A stretch of DNA of 64,000 bases from Pseudomonas parasichuanensis (GTDB lineage Bacteria > Pseudomonadota > Gammaproteobacteria > Pseudomonadales > Pseudomonadaceae), in the NCBI RefSeq assembly GCF_021601385.1, contig NZ_BQHO01000028.1, positions 21,470-85,469 on the forward strand. The letters are read 5' to 3'. The translations under genes were made by a program, and so were the position numbers. The notes beneath the pieces are model-generated. The model did not search any database and had not been told where the DNA came from. It saw only the letters and a list, made by a program, of their open reading frames with translations. Shown piece by piece: positions 11,528-21,052 of the stretch. The first letter of the stretch is position 1; each line of letters begins with the position of its first letter.

Positions 11528-13300
11528 TTAGTAAGTCCGGATTTTTGGCTCGAAGGCCGGAACGGTCTTCGGCGCAAAGTTGACGCCACGCTTGGCAACG
11601 CGCTTCTCACCCGGGTAGTACAGGGTGTGGCACAGCCAGTTCTCGTCGTCACGGTCTTCGAAGTCTTCACGGGCGTGCGCGCCGCGGGACTCTTTACGGG
11701 CTTCGGCCGCAATGGCGGTAGCTTCGGCAACTTCCAGCAGGTTCTGCAGCTCCAGCGCTTCGATACGCGCGGTGTTGAAGGCCTGGGACTTGTCGTTGAT
11801 CTTGACGTTGGCGATACGGTCACGCAGACCGGCCAGCTGCTCGATACCCTTCTGCATGTATTCGCCAGTACGGAATACACCGAAGTAGTTCTGCATGCAG
11901 CTCTGCAGCTCGCGCTTGAGGCTGGCAACGTCTTCGCCAGTGGTGCGCTCGTTGAGCTTGCTCAGGCGGTTCAGGGCAACATCGACGTCGGTATCGCTGG
12001 CATCGCGGTATTCGACGCCATCGCTCAGGGCTTTTTCCAGGTGCAGGCCGGCGGCACGGCCGAACACCACCAGGTCGAGCAGCGAGTTGCCGCCCAGACG
12101 GTTGGCACCGTGAACCGATACGCACGCCACTTCACCTACGGCGAACAGGCCTGGAATGATGTGGTCGTTGCCTTCGGCGTCCATGGTGATGGCCTGGCCA
12201 TGGATGTTGGTGGCAACGCCGCCCATCATGTAGTGGCAGGTCGGGATGACCGGGACCGGCGCGACCACAGGGTCGACGTGGGCGAAGGTCTTGGACAGTT
12301 CGCAGATACCTGGCAGGCGGCTGTGCAGCACTTCCTCGCCCAGGTGGTCCAGCTTCAGCAGTACGTGGTCCTTGTTCGGGCCCACGCCGTTGCCGGCGAT
12401 GATCTCTTTGACCATGGAACGGGCAACCACGTCGCGGCCAGCCAGGTCCTTCGCGTTCGGCGCGTAACGCTCCATGAAGCGCTCGCCGTGGGCGTTGATC
12501 AGGTAGCCACCTTCACCACGGCAGCCTTCGGTAACCAGTACACCGGCGCCGGCGATGCCGGTCGGGTGGAACTGCCACATTTCGATGTCTTGCACCGGCA
12601 CGCCGGCACGCAGGGCCATGCCGACACCGTCACCGGTGTTGATCAGGGCGTTGGTGGTGGAGGCGTAGATACGACCGGCACCGCCAGTAGCCAGTACGGT
12701 GGCCTTGGACTTGATGTACATGGTTTCGCCGGTTTCGATGCAGATCGCGATCACACCGACGAACGCGCCGTCCTGGTTCTTGACCAGGTCAACGGCGTAG
12801 TACTCATTAAGGAAGGTGGTGCCTGCCTTCAGGTTGCCCTGGTACAGGGTGTGCAGCAGCGCGTGACCGGTACGGTCGGAGGCTGCGCAGGTACGGGCGG
12901 CCTGACCACCCTTGCCGAAGTCCTTGGACTGGCCACCGAACGGACGCTGGTAGATACGGCCGGTTTCGGTACGCGAGAACGGCAGGCCCATGTGGTCCAG
13001 CTCGAAGACCGCAGCCGGGCCTTCCTGACACATGTATTCGATCGCGTCCTGGTCACCGATGTAGTCGGAGCCCTTGACGGTGTCGTACATGTGCCAGCGC
13101 CAGTCGTCGTTCGGGTCGGCCGAAGCGATGGCGCAGGTGATGCCGCCCTGGGCGGAAACGGTGTGCGAACGGGTCGGGAACACCTTGGTGACTACGGCAG
13201 TCTTGTGGCCGCCTTGAGCCAGTTGCAGCGCTGCGCGCATGCCTGCGCCGCCGCCACCGATGATGATGGCGTCGAACGAAATGGTTGGAATGTTAGCCAT
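11528..13300 (-). CDS. sdhA: Succinate dehydrogenase flavoprotein subunit
   Basis: This 590-residue protein oxidises succinate to fumarate at a covalently bound FAD on the cytoplasmic face of the inner membrane. The dinucleotide-binding motif is [18 protein letters not shown]. The FAD-linking histidine lies in [11 protein letters not shown], and the active-site region has [21 protein letters not shown]. The C-terminal segment [15 protein letters not shown] is also typical. The size is normal. It lies three bases after the sdhD stop. Confidence 0.98.
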   Translation of the reverse strand: MANIPTISFDAIIIGGGGAGMRAALQLAQGGHKTAVVTKVFPTRSHTVSAQGGITCAIASADPNDDWRWHMYDTVKGSDYIGDQDAIEYMCQEGPAAVFELDHMGLPFSRTETGRIYQRPFGGQSKDFGKGGQAARTCAASDRTGHALLHTLYQGNLKAGTTFLNEYYAVDLVKNQDGAFVGVIAICIETGETMYIKSKATVLATGGAGRIYASTTNALINTGDGVGMALRAGVPVQDIEMWQFHPTGIAGAGVLVTEGCRGEGGYLINAHGERFMERYAPNAKDLAGRDVVARSMVKEIIAGNGVGPNKDHVLLKLDHLGEEVLHSRLPGICELSKTFAHVDPVVAPVPVIPTCHYMMGGVATNIHGQAITMDAEGNDHIIPGLFAVGEVACVSVHGANRLGGNSLLDLVVFGRAAGLHLEKALSDGVEYRDASDTDVDVALNRLSKLNERTTGEDVASLKRELQSCMQNYFGVFRTGEYMQKGIEQLAGLRDRIANVKINDKSQAFNTARIEALELQNLLEVAEATAIAAEARKESRGAHAREDFEDRDDENWLCHTLYYPGEKRVAKRGVNFAPKTVPAFEPKIRTY

Positions 13301-13303
13301 GAA

Positions 13304-13672
13304 TCAGATACCCCAGAGAATCTGCACACCCCAGACGAAGTACGCGAACATCGCAACGCCGCATACAGCCTGGAACAGGAAACGGATCGCAGTCGCCGAC
13401 TTGCCGAACGCCATCGGCGTCAGGTAGTCGGTGGCAATGGTCCACATGCCGACCCAGGCGTGAGCGCCCAGAGCGACGAGTGCCAGCAGACTGAAGATGC
13501 GCATCGCGTTGCTGGTGAACAGACCGTGCCACTGGGCATAGTCGATCCCTGGGTGAACGGCGAGGTAGCCGATCAGGAAGATGAAATAAGCCGCGAGAAC
13601 GACCGCCGAGACGCGTTGCGCCATCCAGTCGTAGAGGCCCGAACGCGAGAGGTTCGTGACGTTAGTTACCAT
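13304..13672 (-). CDS. sdhD: Succinate dehydrogenase membrane anchor subunit
   Basis: This 122-residue integral membrane subunit helps bind heme b and ubiquinone. Three hydrophobic helices are visible (about residues 21-40, 55-78, 94-117). A conserved histidine lies in LGAHAWVGMW, and the N-terminal RSGLYDWMAQRVSA is typical of the quinone-site loop. The ATG at 13672 overlaps the end of sdhC (shared ATGGTAA), implying coupled translation. An in-frame TTG two codons earlier is less likely. Confidence 0.94.
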   Translation of the reverse strand: MVTNVTNLSRSGLYDWMAQRVSAVVLAAYFIFLIGYLAVHPGIDYAQWHGLFTSNAMRIFSLLALVALGAHAWVGMWTIATDYLTPMAFGKSATAIRFLFQAVCGVAMFAYFVWGVQILWGI

Positions 13673-14052
13673 ACCCAAACTCCTGCCAGAACGATCAGCA
13701 CCACGGAGATGACGATCACGATTTTCGAGCCCAGCTTGCCGCCTTCCAGCGTCTCACCGACACCCATGTCCATGATCAGGTGGCGCACACCTGCGACGAG
13801 GTGGTACAGCAGGCCGGACAGCAGGCCCCAGGTCACCAGTTTGGCCAGCGGACTGGTCAGACACGCCTTCACCTCGGCAAAGCCTTCCTCGGAACCCAGC
13901 GAATTGCCCAATGCGTAAAGCATGATGGCAATGCCGAGGAACAGGATGACGCCGGAAATACGGTGAAGAATGGACGTGTATGCGGTGATCGGGAGTTTGA
14001 TGGTCCTTAGGTCTAGGTTTACAGGTCGTTGGCTTTTCACGGCTTTTTTCAC
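13666..14052 (-). CDS. sdhC: Succinate dehydrogenase cytochrome b556 subunit
   Basis: This 128-residue membrane subunit is the first gene of the sdh-suc cluster. It has the family motif LPITAYTSILHRISGV and a heme-ligand region SGLLYHLVAGVRHLIMD, with three membrane helices. The start is GTG at 14052, preceded by AGGGG at a suitable distance. The leader from the predicted promoter is about 115 bases. Such leaders are Fur/PrrF small-RNA targets in Pseudomonas, but no such site was demonstrated here. Confidence 0.95.
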   Translation of the reverse strand: MKKAVKSQRPVNLDLRTIKLPITAYTSILHRISGVILFLGIAIMLYALGNSLGSEEGFAEVKACLTSPLAKLVTWGLLSGLLYHLVAGVRHLIMDMGVGETLEGGKLGSKIVIVISVVLIVLAGVWVW

Positions 14053-14174
14053 ACTGAAGAGCCCCTAGCGAACAGGGCAAAGTTGTTGGTAAGTGTACTG
14101 GTCAGGTACCCACCACCCAGGAGAGCACGACACCCAGCAGGGCAGGCTAGAAAGCCTCTGGGAGTCGGCTGCCG

Positions 14175-14203
14175 AGTATAGACAGTTAGGCTGCTTATGA
14201 CAA
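14175..14203 (-). promoter_or_regulatory. Sigma70-type promoter of sdhCDAB
   Basis: On the minus strand TTGTCA (14198-14203), a 17-base spacer and TATACT (14175-14180) form a near-consensus promoter. A start near 14168 gives a leader of about 115 bases before sdhC. Confidence 0.75.
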
Positions 14204-14317
14204 CGCAAGGGACTCGCCCGAATAGCGCATTGCCTTTAGTGAACAAAAGGCGTAAACGGGCGAGAATTTCGTGAAAAATCAGGCCTCAGAGGGCGTTTCA
14301 ACCAGCCTTTAGGCAAA

Positions 14318-14345
14318 TTGACATTCGAATTTATCCCTCTATAGT
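14318..14345 (+). promoter_or_regulatory. Sigma70-type promoter of gltA
   Basis: TTGACA (14318-14323), a 16-base spacer and TATAGT (14340-14345) lie about 58 bases before the gltA ATG. The -35 is consensus. It diverges from the sdhC promoter within the same 350-base gap, allowing joint control of TCA entry genes. Confidence 0.75.
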
Positions 14346-14403
14346 GGTGCGGGCCCTGCGTGGGGGGTCTGTCTGATGATTTCAAGCATTAATAGGAGGC
14401 CAC

Positions 14404-15693
14404 ATGGCTGACAAAAAAGCGCAGTTGGTCATCGAGGGCAATGCCCCCGTCGAGCTGCCCATTTTAACCGGCACCGTTGGTCCTGATGTTATCGACGTCC
14501 GCGGGTTGGGGGCATCCGGCCACTTCACCTTCGACCCCGGCTTCATGGCGACCGCTTCGTGCGAGTCGAAGATCACCTACATTGATGGTGACAAGGGCGT
14601 GCTGCTGCACCGCGGCTACCCGATCGAGCAACTGGCCGAGCAGTCGGACTACCTCGAAACCTGCTACCTGCTGCTCAACGGCGAACTGCCGAATGCCGAG
14701 CAGAAGGCCCAGTTCGTCAGCACCGTCAAGAACCACACCATGGTTCACGAACAGCTGAAGTCGTTCTTCAACGGCTTCCGTCGCGACGCCCACCCGATGG
14801 CGGTGATGTGCGGCGTGGTCGGCGCCCTGTCGGCGTTCTATCACGACTCGCTGGACATCAATAACCCGCAACACCGCGAAATCTCCGCGGTGCGCCTGGT
14901 CGCCAAGATGCCGACCCTGGCCGCGATGGTTTACAAGTACTCCATGGGCCAGCCCATGATGTACCCGCGCAACGACCTGTCGTACGCGGAAAACTTCCTG
15001 CACATGATGTTCAACACGCCGTGCGAGATCAAACCGATCAGCCCGACGCTGGCCAAGGCCATGGACCGGATCTTCATCCTCCATGCCGACCACGAGCAGA
15101 ACGCCTCCACTTCCACCGTGCGCCTGGCGGGCTCCTCGGGTGCCAACCCGTTCGCCTGTATCGCCGCCGGTATCGCCGCACTGTGGGGCCCGGCCCACGG
15201 CGGTGCGAACGAAGCCGTACTGACCATGCTCGATGAAATTGGCGATGTCTCGAACATCGACAAGTACATCGCCAAGGCCAAGGACAAGAACGATCCGTTC
15301 AAGCTCATGGGCTTCGGCCACCGCGTGTACAAGAACCGCGACCCACGCGCCACCGTGATGAAGAAGACCTGCGACGAAGTCCTCAGCGAACTCGGCATCA
15401 AGAACGACCCGCAACTCGAACTGGCCATGCGCCTGGAAGAGATCGCACTGACCGATCCGTACTTCGTCGAGCGCTCGCTGTACCCGAACGTGGACTTCTA
15501 CTCGGGCATCATCCTCAAGGCCATCGGCATCCCGACCAGCATGTTCACCGTGATCTTCGCCCTGGCACGTACCGTGGGCTGGATCTCGCACTGGAAGGAA
15601 ATGCTCTCCAGCCCGTACAAGATCGGCCGCCCGCGCCAGCTGTACACCGGCTACGAGAAGCGCGACATCGTCGAGCTGAAGGACCGCAAGTAA
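14404..15693 (+). CDS. gltA: Citrate synthase (type II)
   Basis: This 429-residue enzyme condenses oxaloacetate with acetyl-CoA. The large N-terminal extension and length are those of the Gram-negative hexameric, NADH-sensitive type. Catalytic residues lie in [12 protein letters not shown], in [11 protein letters not shown], in [15 protein letters not shown] and in the aspartate of [16 protein letters not shown] precedes the ATG at an ideal distance. It is transcribed away from the sdh operon and ends at a strong terminator. Confidence 0.98.
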   Translation: MADKKAQLVIEGNAPVELPILTGTVGPDVIDVRGLGASGHFTFDPGFMATASCESKITYIDGDKGVLLHRGYPIEQLAEQSDYLETCYLLLNGELPNAEQKAQFVSTVKNHTMVHEQLKSFFNGFRRDAHPMAVMCGVVGALSAFYHDSLDINNPQHREISAVRLVAKMPTLAAMVYKYSMGQPMMYPRNDLSYAENFLHMMFNTPCEIKPISPTLAKAMDRIFILHADHEQNASTSTVRLAGSSGANPFACIAAGIAALWGPAHGGANEAVLTMLDEIGDVSNIDKYIAKAKDKNDPFKLMGFGHRVYKNRDPRATVMKKTCDEVLSELGIKNDPQLELAMRLEEIALTDPYFVERSLYPNVDFYSGIILKAIGIPTSMFTVIFALARTVGWISHWKEMLSSPYKIGRPRQLYTGYEKRDIVELKDRK

Positions 15694-15711
15694 GCTTTCT
15701 CAGCCGAACGC

Positions 15712-15743
15712 AAAAAGGCCGCCCCACGGGGCGGCCTTTTTTT
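15712..15743 (+). terminator. Terminator of gltA, probably bidirectional
   Basis: A stem of more than 12 bp, with arms AAAGGCCGCCCC and GGGGCGGCCTTT, is followed by seven T. An A-run on the other side makes it usable by the convergent START-domain gene. Confidence 0.9.
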
Positions 15744-15773
15744 GTTCAAGCGGCACGAATGACCGCTGACAGC

Positions 15774-16382
15774 TCAGGGTTTTTCGGCCTTTTCGCGCAG
15801 GCCCTTGAGGGTATTGAACGGTGCATCCACCACGAACTTGTTGGCCAGCCACGACGGCACGCTGCCTCCTGGCTCGGTATGCACCTGATAGGTCACTTCG
15901 GTGCTGTCACCCTTGGGCACCAGCTTCCAGAAACCCTGCACCTGGGACACACGGACAAAGCCCTTTTCTTCCGGCAGGTAGGTTGGCTCTTCCTTGAGGT
16001 TGCGGGTAAGGCTGCCATCCGCTGCCTGCACCGTGGTGACATGCAGGATCGAGTCACGCGCGGTCACCGGCCAAGGCGTATTGAACTGGGTATAGGTCCA
16101 GCTCTGGTCGCCCTCGCTCTTGAGCAGTTTCTGGGTCTTGCACTCATGAATCCAGGCACAGGCCCCTGCCACGTCCTCCTGCAACGCCCTGACCTTGGCC
16201 AGCGGCGCCTTGATCAGGGTTACGCCTCGGTAGGCCTTGTACTGGGAGCCCGACACTTCACTGAGCGACACCTTGATGCCGTCCTCGTCCTTGGCCACCT
16301 GCCAGTTTTCAGCCCAGGCAGCTGGCGCCAGCAGCACCGACATGCCACACACCACAGCAATACGCTTGAACGATCTCATCAT
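15774..16382 (-). CDS. START-domain secreted protein
   Basis: This 202-residue protein has a signal peptide (RIAVVCGMSVLLAPAAWAE, cleaved around residue 25). The rest resembles a START / lipid-binding fold: the WQVAKDEDGIKV opening, the aromatic PWPVTARDSILHV segment and a C-terminal helix PFNTLKGLREKAEKP. The family binds hydrophobic ligands such as lipids. In Pseudomonas these periplasmic versions have no assigned role. Two adjacent ATG codons follow an AAGGA, so the start may be one codon later. It is convergent with gltA. Confidence 0.8.
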   Translation of the reverse strand: MMRSFKRIAVVCGMSVLLAPAAWAENWQVAKDEDGIKVSLSEVSGSQYKAYRGVTLIKAPLAKVRALQEDVAGACAWIHECKTQKLLKSEGDQSWTYTQFNTPWPVTARDSILHVTTVQAADGSLTRNLKEEPTYLPEEKGFVRVSQVQGFWKLVPKGDSTEVTYQVHTEPGGSVPSWLANKFVVDAPFNTLKGLREKAEKP

Positions 16383-16412
16383 CTTGTTCCTTGTTGTAGA
16401 AGATCCGAACAG

Positions 16413-16667
16413 TCACGCCGCCGTCATTTGCTCCAGCCAACCAATGATACGAATGGCTTCGTCACGATCACTGCCGCAGACATCCACTTCCGCCTTGAAA
16501 CCACCGCACACTTTGGGCCGCTCGGGCTTGCCGAACAAGGCGCAGAGGTTGTCGATGGACAGGTGCAGGCAGCGCTCGCCGGCCGGCTTGCCCTGCGGCA
16601 TGCCCGGGATGGCTGAACTGATGGACGGGGCGATGCAGCAGGCACCACAGCCCTCACGGCATTTCAT
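16413..16667 (-). CDS. YkgJ-family cysteine cluster protein
   Basis: This 84-residue protein has the cysteine pattern of the YkgJ / UPF0153 zinc- or iron-binding family: MKCREGCGACC at the start, then ERCLHL, LCALF and KVCGGF. A last cysteine is in DVCGSDRD. The role is unknown. A PsrA-like palindrome lies about 56 bases upstream (16723-16736). Confidence 0.85.
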   Translation of the reverse strand: MKCREGCGACCIAPSISSAIPGMPQGKPAGERCLHLSIDNLCALFGKPERPKVCGGFKAEVDVCGSDRDEAIRIIGWLEQMTAA

Positions 16668-16722
16668 GAAAACAGGACTCCCAGGAGCAAGACGGGACGA
16701 ACGTCCCCGGATACTAACCGCT

Positions 16723-16736
16723 CAAACATACGTTTG
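16723..16736. promoter_or_regulatory. PsrA-like palindrome upstream of the YkgJ gene
   Basis: CAAAC-ATAC-GTTTG fits the reported PsrA consensus (C/G)AAAC-N2-4-GTTT(G/C), and the flanking bases extend the symmetry to TCAAAC...GTTTGA. It is similar to the site at 23107-23120. Confidence 0.5.
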
Positions 16737-16774
16737 AAATTACCGACCAGATGAAATCGCAAATGACCCGGCAG

Positions 16775-17269
16775 TCAGTTGCGGAATTCGAACTCGATGG
16801 CCGCGCCCTCTACATCGCGACGGCTGTCGTTGCGCAGTTGCAGCTGCATTTCATTGCTGATCAACCGGCCGTTGAGCTGGAACGGGCTGTCATTGGTGAC
16901 CGGCTTTTCGCTGAACATGGACGGCAGCAATGGCTTGCGGATCGACGGTGCATTCCCCACATCCGGCTTGAGGTGCTTGACCATGTCGGTCGGCAGGCTG
17001 AGATCGAGCTTTGCGGCAGGCACGGGCTGACTGGCCACCTTGTTCACGCCCTTGCTGCGAGTGACGGGCTTCTGCTTGGGCTTGGGCTTGACCGCTGCTT
17101 TGGCGGGTGCCTTGGCCGCAGGTTTCGCCACCACCTTACTCACTGGCTTGGCAGCCTTGCCCTGCTGCGCCTGCTCCTTGGTCGGCGGTTGCGCGGCATG
17201 CACTACGCCTCCCGAGTACCAGGGTAGCGATAAAACCAAAATCAGGGCCAGAGGACGAAGCGCGTTCAT
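16775..17269 (-). CDS. Secreted Lys/Ala/Pro-rich hypothetical protein
   Basis: A 164-residue protein of unknown function. It opens with a signal peptide (MNALRPLALILVLSLPWYSG, cleavage after VVHAA). A low-complexity basic linker rich in Ala, Lys and Pro follows (about residues 30-75), then a more ordered C-terminal part ending in EIQ-free acidic EFEFRN. The ATG at 17269 is preferred because it starts exactly at the signal peptide. The composition suggests a periplasmic tether or cell-wall/DNA contact, but this is only inference. Confidence 0.7.
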   Translation of the reverse strand: MNALRPLALILVLSLPWYSGGVVHAAQPPTKEQAQQGKAAKPVSKVVAKPAAKAPAKAAVKPKPKQKPVTRSKGVNKVASQPVPAAKLDLSLPTDMVKHLKPDVGNAPSIRKPLLPSMFSEKPVTNDSPFQLNGRLISNEMQLQLRNDSRRDVEGAAIEFEFRN

Positions 17270-17330
17270 GAATACCGGGAGCAGGCAGGGAAAACGCGTA
17301 TGCTCCCTGTTCCCCGCCCTTCTGACAAGT

Positions 17331-18773
17331 CTAGACAAGCGCGCCAGCCGACTCCCGGCACAGCTGCTGGGCCAGCAAGCCCAGGGTGATTACCGCCCGT
17401 TCGGCTTCCTTGTTCCACGGAATGCCGCAATTGAGCCGGATACAGTGGTTAAATTGCTCGGTATTGCTGAAGATCAGGCCCGGCGCAATGCTGATGCCCT
17501 GCTCCAGCGCACGCACGTGCAACTCTTGGGTGTTGACCCGCCCCGGCAGGCTGACCCAGAGGATGAAACCGCCCGTCGGCCGGGTCATCTGGGTACCTTC
17601 GGGGAAATGCTGCTGCACCGCCAACTGGTAGGCGCTCAGGTTCTTGCGATATTCCTGGCGGATAAAGCGCAGGTGGCGATCGTAGCCGCCGTTTTCCAGG
17701 TAAGCCGCCACCCCCATCTGCGTCACGCTGCAGGCCGAGTGCGTGGTGAACGTCTGCAGGCGCTGGATTTCGTCCTGATAGCGGCCGGCGATCATCCAGC
17801 CAACCCGCACCCCCGGCGACAGCGTCTTGGAGAAGCTCGAACAGTAGATCACCCGATCAAGGCGGTCGAAAGCCTTGAGTGCCTTGGTGCGCCCCTGCTC
17901 GAACATCAGTTCGCCATAGATGTCATCTTCGACGATCTGGATATCGAAGTCCGAGGCCAGGCGCAGCAGTTGCTTCTGCCGCTCTTCGGGAATAGTGCCT
18001 CCCAACGGGTTGCTCAAGCGCGCGGTCAGCACCAACGCCTTGATCGCCCACTGGTTGGCCGCCAACTGCAACGCCTCGAGACTGATGCCGGTGGAGGGGT
18101 CGCTGGGAATCTCGATCACCTTCAAACCCAGCAGGTCGGCCAGCTGCAGCAAACCGTAGTAGGTGGGCGACTCGGCAGCGATCAGGTCACCCGGACGCGT
18201 CAACACCCGCAACGACATCTGCAGCGCATCGACACAACCATGGGTAACCACCACTTCGCGCGGGTCGACCAACACGCCAGCATCGCGCATACGAATGGCA
18301 ATCTGCCGGCGCAGCGGCTCGAAGCCTGGGCTGAACATGTAACTGAACGCGCGCGGACTGTGGAAACGGGTCACCTTGGCGATCTGCTGGTGCAGGGCGC
18401 GCACCGGCAGGTAATCGACATGAGGCACCGCCGCACCGAAGGGGAATACGCCGTCGCGCCGTGCTTCGGTCAAAACCTGCTGGATGATACTGGCGCGAGT
18501 AACCAACCCAGGGCGCTCGACCCGGGCGATATCCGGCGTCTGCGCGGTGAGGGCCGGCGTCTGGTGCACGTAGTAGCCTGACTGCGGCCGTGCACGTATG
18601 AGCCCCTGGTCCTCGAGATTGGCGTAGGCCTGCAGCACGGTGGCATGGCTGACGTTGAGCTGGGCGCTCATCTTGCGCACCGAGGGCACCCGCTCGCCAG
18701 GTTGATAGACACCACGGCGGATGTCATCGGCCAGTTGCTGGGCGATGCGCTGGTACAACAGCAGGTTGGTCAT
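17331..18773 (-). CDS. MocR/PdxR-type regulator (GntR DNA-binding domain plus aminotransferase-like domain)
   Basis: This 480-residue protein starts with a GntR-family winged helix (residues 1-75, with GERVPSVRKMSAQLNVSHAT). A fold-type I aminotransferase-like domain follows. The pyridoxal-phosphate lysine is in SSFSKTLSPGVRVG, and a conserved VTHGCVDAL and YYGLLQL are present. MocR proteins are transcription regulators that sense amino-acid or vitamin B6 compounds with a vestigial transaminase. The ATG at 18773 is the natural domain start. The controlled genes cannot be told from context: its neighbours are a secreted protein and, upstream, lipoproteins. Confidence 0.9.
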   Translation of the reverse strand: MTNLLLYQRIAQQLADDIRRGVYQPGERVPSVRKMSAQLNVSHATVLQAYANLEDQGLIRARPQSGYYVHQTPALTAQTPDIARVERPGLVTRASIIQQVLTEARRDGVFPFGAAVPHVDYLPVRALHQQIAKVTRFHSPRAFSYMFSPGFEPLRRQIAIRMRDAGVLVDPREVVVTHGCVDALQMSLRVLTRPGDLIAAESPTYYGLLQLADLLGLKVIEIPSDPSTGISLEALQLAANQWAIKALVLTARLSNPLGGTIPEERQKQLLRLASDFDIQIVEDDIYGELMFEQGRTKALKAFDRLDRVIYCSSFSKTLSPGVRVGWMIAGRYQDEIQRLQTFTTHSACSVTQMGVAAYLENGGYDRHLRFIRQEYRKNLSAYQLAVQQHFPEGTQMTRPTGGFILWVSLPGRVNTQELHVRALEQGISIAPGLIFSNTEQFNHCIRLNCGIPWNKEAERAVITLGLLAQQLCRESAGALV

Positions 18774-18939
18774 GGCGTGTTCTCGAAGCGCGGACGGGAT
18801 CGTTGTTCTTGTGCGACTCACAGCTGAGCCAGAATACCGTAACAGTTGCAAAGTGTACTGGGACAGATCGCAGGATAGTCAACAATACAGTTGCGTAACA
18901 GCTACACGATGAACAACGACGCCCGTACTGCGACCTCGC

Positions 18940-18971
18940 AAAAGAACACAGGGCCGCATCGCGACCCTGTG
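18940..18971 (-). terminator. Terminator of the OmpA-like gene
   Basis: On the minus strand an 11-bp stem with one mismatch (18947-18957 and 18961-18971) is followed by TTCTTTT. It lies directly after the stop of the OmpA-like gene. Confidence 0.7.
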
Positions 18972-18980
18972 GGAGTTGGC

Positions 18981-19790
18981 TCAGCGCGCCGGGGCGAGCT
19001 TGCCCTTGTCATCGGAGAAGACGATCTCGACCCGGCGATTCTGCGCCCTGCCCCGCTCCGAGGCATTGGCCTCAACCGGGTACTGGTCGCCATAACCCTC
19101 GACTTCGATGCGCTTCTCGTCGATACCCAGGTCAACCAGCATGTCGGCCACCGACTGAGCGCGATCGCGCGACAACTTGAGATTGTCATCGGGCATGCCA
19201 GTGCTGTCGGTGTAGCCCTCGATGCGTACCACCCGGCGCGGGTTGAGCTGGAGGAACTGCACCAGCTTGAGCACCGTGCGGCTGGCCGAACTCTTGAGCT
19301 CCGCCTGGCCTGTGTCGAACAGCACATCGCCCAGGGTCATCACCAGACCCCGATCGGTCTGCTCAGAGGCCAATGCGGCAATCTGCGCCTCGACGAACTT
19401 GCCTTGCTGCTGAACGCTGGCCAGCTTGGCCTCACGCAAGGCCAACTGCAGCCGCTGGCGCTCGAGGTCGAGCTTGGTCAGGCGCTCCTGATTCAGCGCC
19501 AGCTTGGCGTGCTCGGCAGCAATTTCGCTGTAACGCTGGCTCAGATAGGCGTAATGACGCACATCGCTGCCGGTACCTATATAGCCGGCCAGGCGCTCCG
19601 CTCGGCCCAGCGACTCACCGGCGCGGATCACATCACGCGGCGCACTGCGCAGCACATCGGAATCGTCCTTGACCTTCTGGAAGGCTACGGTGGCATCATC
19701 CAGTGCCGACTCGCTGCGCTGACTGGCACAGCCCTGCAACCCGACCAGTGCCAGCAGGGCCAGTGCAGCCATTGGCTTGAGGCGACTCAT
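18981..19790 (-). CDS. OmpA-family lipoprotein with N-terminal DUF4398 domain
   Basis: This 269-residue protein has a lipoprotein signal with lipobox LQGC. A helical, coiled-coil-prone DUF4398-like region follows (about 25-150, including the Glu/Leu/Lys/Arg-rich ERLTKLDLERQRLQLALREA). The C-terminal OmpA/MotB peptidoglycan-binding domain (about 155-260) shows GDVLFDTGQAELK, IEGYTDSTG and LSRDRAQSVADMLV, ending with RRVEI. It probably anchors the outer membrane to peptidoglycan. It overlaps the previous gene by 4 bases (ATGA), so the two are co-translated. Confidence 0.9.
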   Translation of the reverse strand: MSRLKPMAALALLALVGLQGCASQRSESALDDATVAFQKVKDDSDVLRSAPRDVIRAGESLGRAERLAGYIGTGSDVRHYAYLSQRYSEIAAEHAKLALNQERLTKLDLERQRLQLALREAKLASVQQQGKFVEAQIAALASEQTDRGLVMTLGDVLFDTGQAELKSSASRTVLKLVQFLQLNPRRVVRIEGYTDSTGMPDDNLKLSRDRAQSVADMLVDLGIDEKRIEVEGYGDQYPVEANASERGRAQNRRVEIVFSDDKGKLAPAR

Positions 19791-20140
19791 GGCTGCACCT
19801 CCAGTTGCTTGCGCAGGCGCTTGACCCGTGTTTGCAACAGCTGCAGCTGCTCTTCGCTCTTTTGCGTCAGCACCAAGGCCTCGGCCAGGCGTGCATCAAG
19901 TTCAGCCTGCTCGGCACGCATGCGTGCATCGCGGTAGCTTTCGCTGGCCATGTTGGCCTTGGCGCGGGCGAGCTTGTCTTCGGCCAGCTTGAACGATGGC
20001 ACCTGCTCAGTGGCGCCGACCGCTTTGGCCTGCTGCAGCGCCTGCTCGGAGAGGCGCAGTTGTTCATGGGGTGCCGGATCACTGGCACACCCGACCAGGC
20101 CAAACACGGCCAAGGCAAGAATCAGGGGTTGGCTTCTCAC
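19787..20140 (-). CDS. DUF4398 lipoprotein
   Basis: This 117-residue protein has a lipobox (FGLVGCAS) and a mostly helical body with alternating charge (KLAEDKLARAKANMA and DARMRAEQAELDARLAEA). It looks like a paralogue of the N-terminal half of its OmpA-like neighbour, so the two may interact through coiled coils in the outer membrane. The function is unknown. Confidence 0.85.
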   Translation of the reverse strand: MRSQPLILALAVFGLVGCASDPAPHEQLRLSEQALQQAKAVGATEQVPSFKLAEDKLARAKANMASESYRDARMRAEQAELDARLAEALVLTQKSEEQLQLLQTRVKRLRKQLEVQP

Positions 20141-20149
20141 ACACTCTTC

Positions 20150-20971
20150 CTACTGTTTAGGGGCGTCCATCGGCGCCTGCATCTGCGCTTTCCAGCGCTC
20201 GACATTGCGCTGCAACACCGCCTCGCTCGCCCCGGAGATCGGCAATTCTGTCAGTTTTTTCGCCAGTTGTCCGCGCAACCAGCTGTCGTTGCACGCCGAG
20301 TTGTGCGACACCGCCAAGTACAAGCCTGGCCGGTCCACCGGCAGGCCGCGGGCGATCAGGTCGTTGCCCACGCCTAGGCTCTGGGCCATGGCCATGCCGG
20401 CGTAGCGCCCGGCAAGTACATAGTCGACCTGGCCGAGCACCAGCTTCTGGAATGCTTGCGTGAGGTTCTGTGCCGGCACAAGCTTGAGCTGGGCCTTGGT
20501 AAAGGCTTCAAAAGCCGGGGTCAGACGCGCCTTCTCCGACACCCCGCCCTGGTAGCGGGCGAGGTCTGCCGGGCCGTTGAACTCCAGCACCGCGTCGTGC
20601 CGGGCCCACACCAGGTATTCATTGAGCTGCAAAGGGGGATGAATGTAATCCAGCGCAGTAAGCTGAGTAACCTGCATGGGGGTGTCGAGCAGCAGATCCA
20701 TGCGCCCGCTGCGCACCTCCTCAAGCGCCTGTTCGCGCTTGCCGGCGTACAGCACTTCGACCTTTAGCCCCAACTCCCCTGCTACCTGGCGCAACAGGTC
20801 CACATTGGCACCGATCAGGTGCTTGGGATCTTTCGGATCTTGCCAGGAGTAAGGCGGCGCATCCGGGCTGCCAGTGACCACCAGGCGTTCGCACTTGCCG
20901 GCTGCCAGCAGCGGTGCCGACAGCAGCGTCAGCACACCCGCCAATATCCCTTTGCTCGCGCGAAACGCCAT
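20150..20971 (-). CDS. Periplasmic amino-acid-type binding protein (SBP family 3)
   Basis: This 273-residue protein has a signal peptide ending near LLAAGKC. The two-lobed solute-binding family 3 pattern follows: VTGSPDAPPYSWQD at the N-terminus, IGANVDLLRQVAGELGLKVEV, a RMDLLLDTP segment and LVLGQVDYVLAGRYAGMA. No permease or ATPase gene is nearby, so it may serve a distant ABC transporter or a sensor. It lies 9 bases before the DUF4398 lipoprotein gene and may be the first gene of a three-gene unit. Confidence 0.85.
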   Translation of the reverse strand: MAFRASKGILAGVLTLLSAPLLAAGKCERLVVTGSPDAPPYSWQDPKDPKHLIGANVDLLRQVAGELGLKVEVLYAGKREQALEEVRSGRMDLLLDTPMQVTQLTALDYIHPPLQLNEYLVWARHDAVLEFNGPADLARYQGGVSEKARLTPAFEAFTKAQLKLVPAQNLTQAFQKLVLGQVDYVLAGRYAGMAMAQSLGVGNDLIARGLPVDRPGLYLAVSHNSACNDSWLRGQLAKKLTELPISGASEAVLQRNVERWKAQMQAPMDAPKQ

Positions 20972-20996
20972 GCCACCTCTCCCACAACCTTGAAAT

Positions 20997-21031
20997 CAAA
21001 AAAAGCCCGACCCCATGAGGGGCCGGGCTTC
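20997..21031 (-). terminator. Terminator of etfBA
   Basis: On the minus strand an 11-bp stem with one mismatch (21004-21014 with 21019-21029) is followed by a run of seven T. It lies about 22 bases after the etfA stop. Confidence 0.88.
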
Positions 21032-21052
21032 TTTATAGGTGAAGCAGACGGA

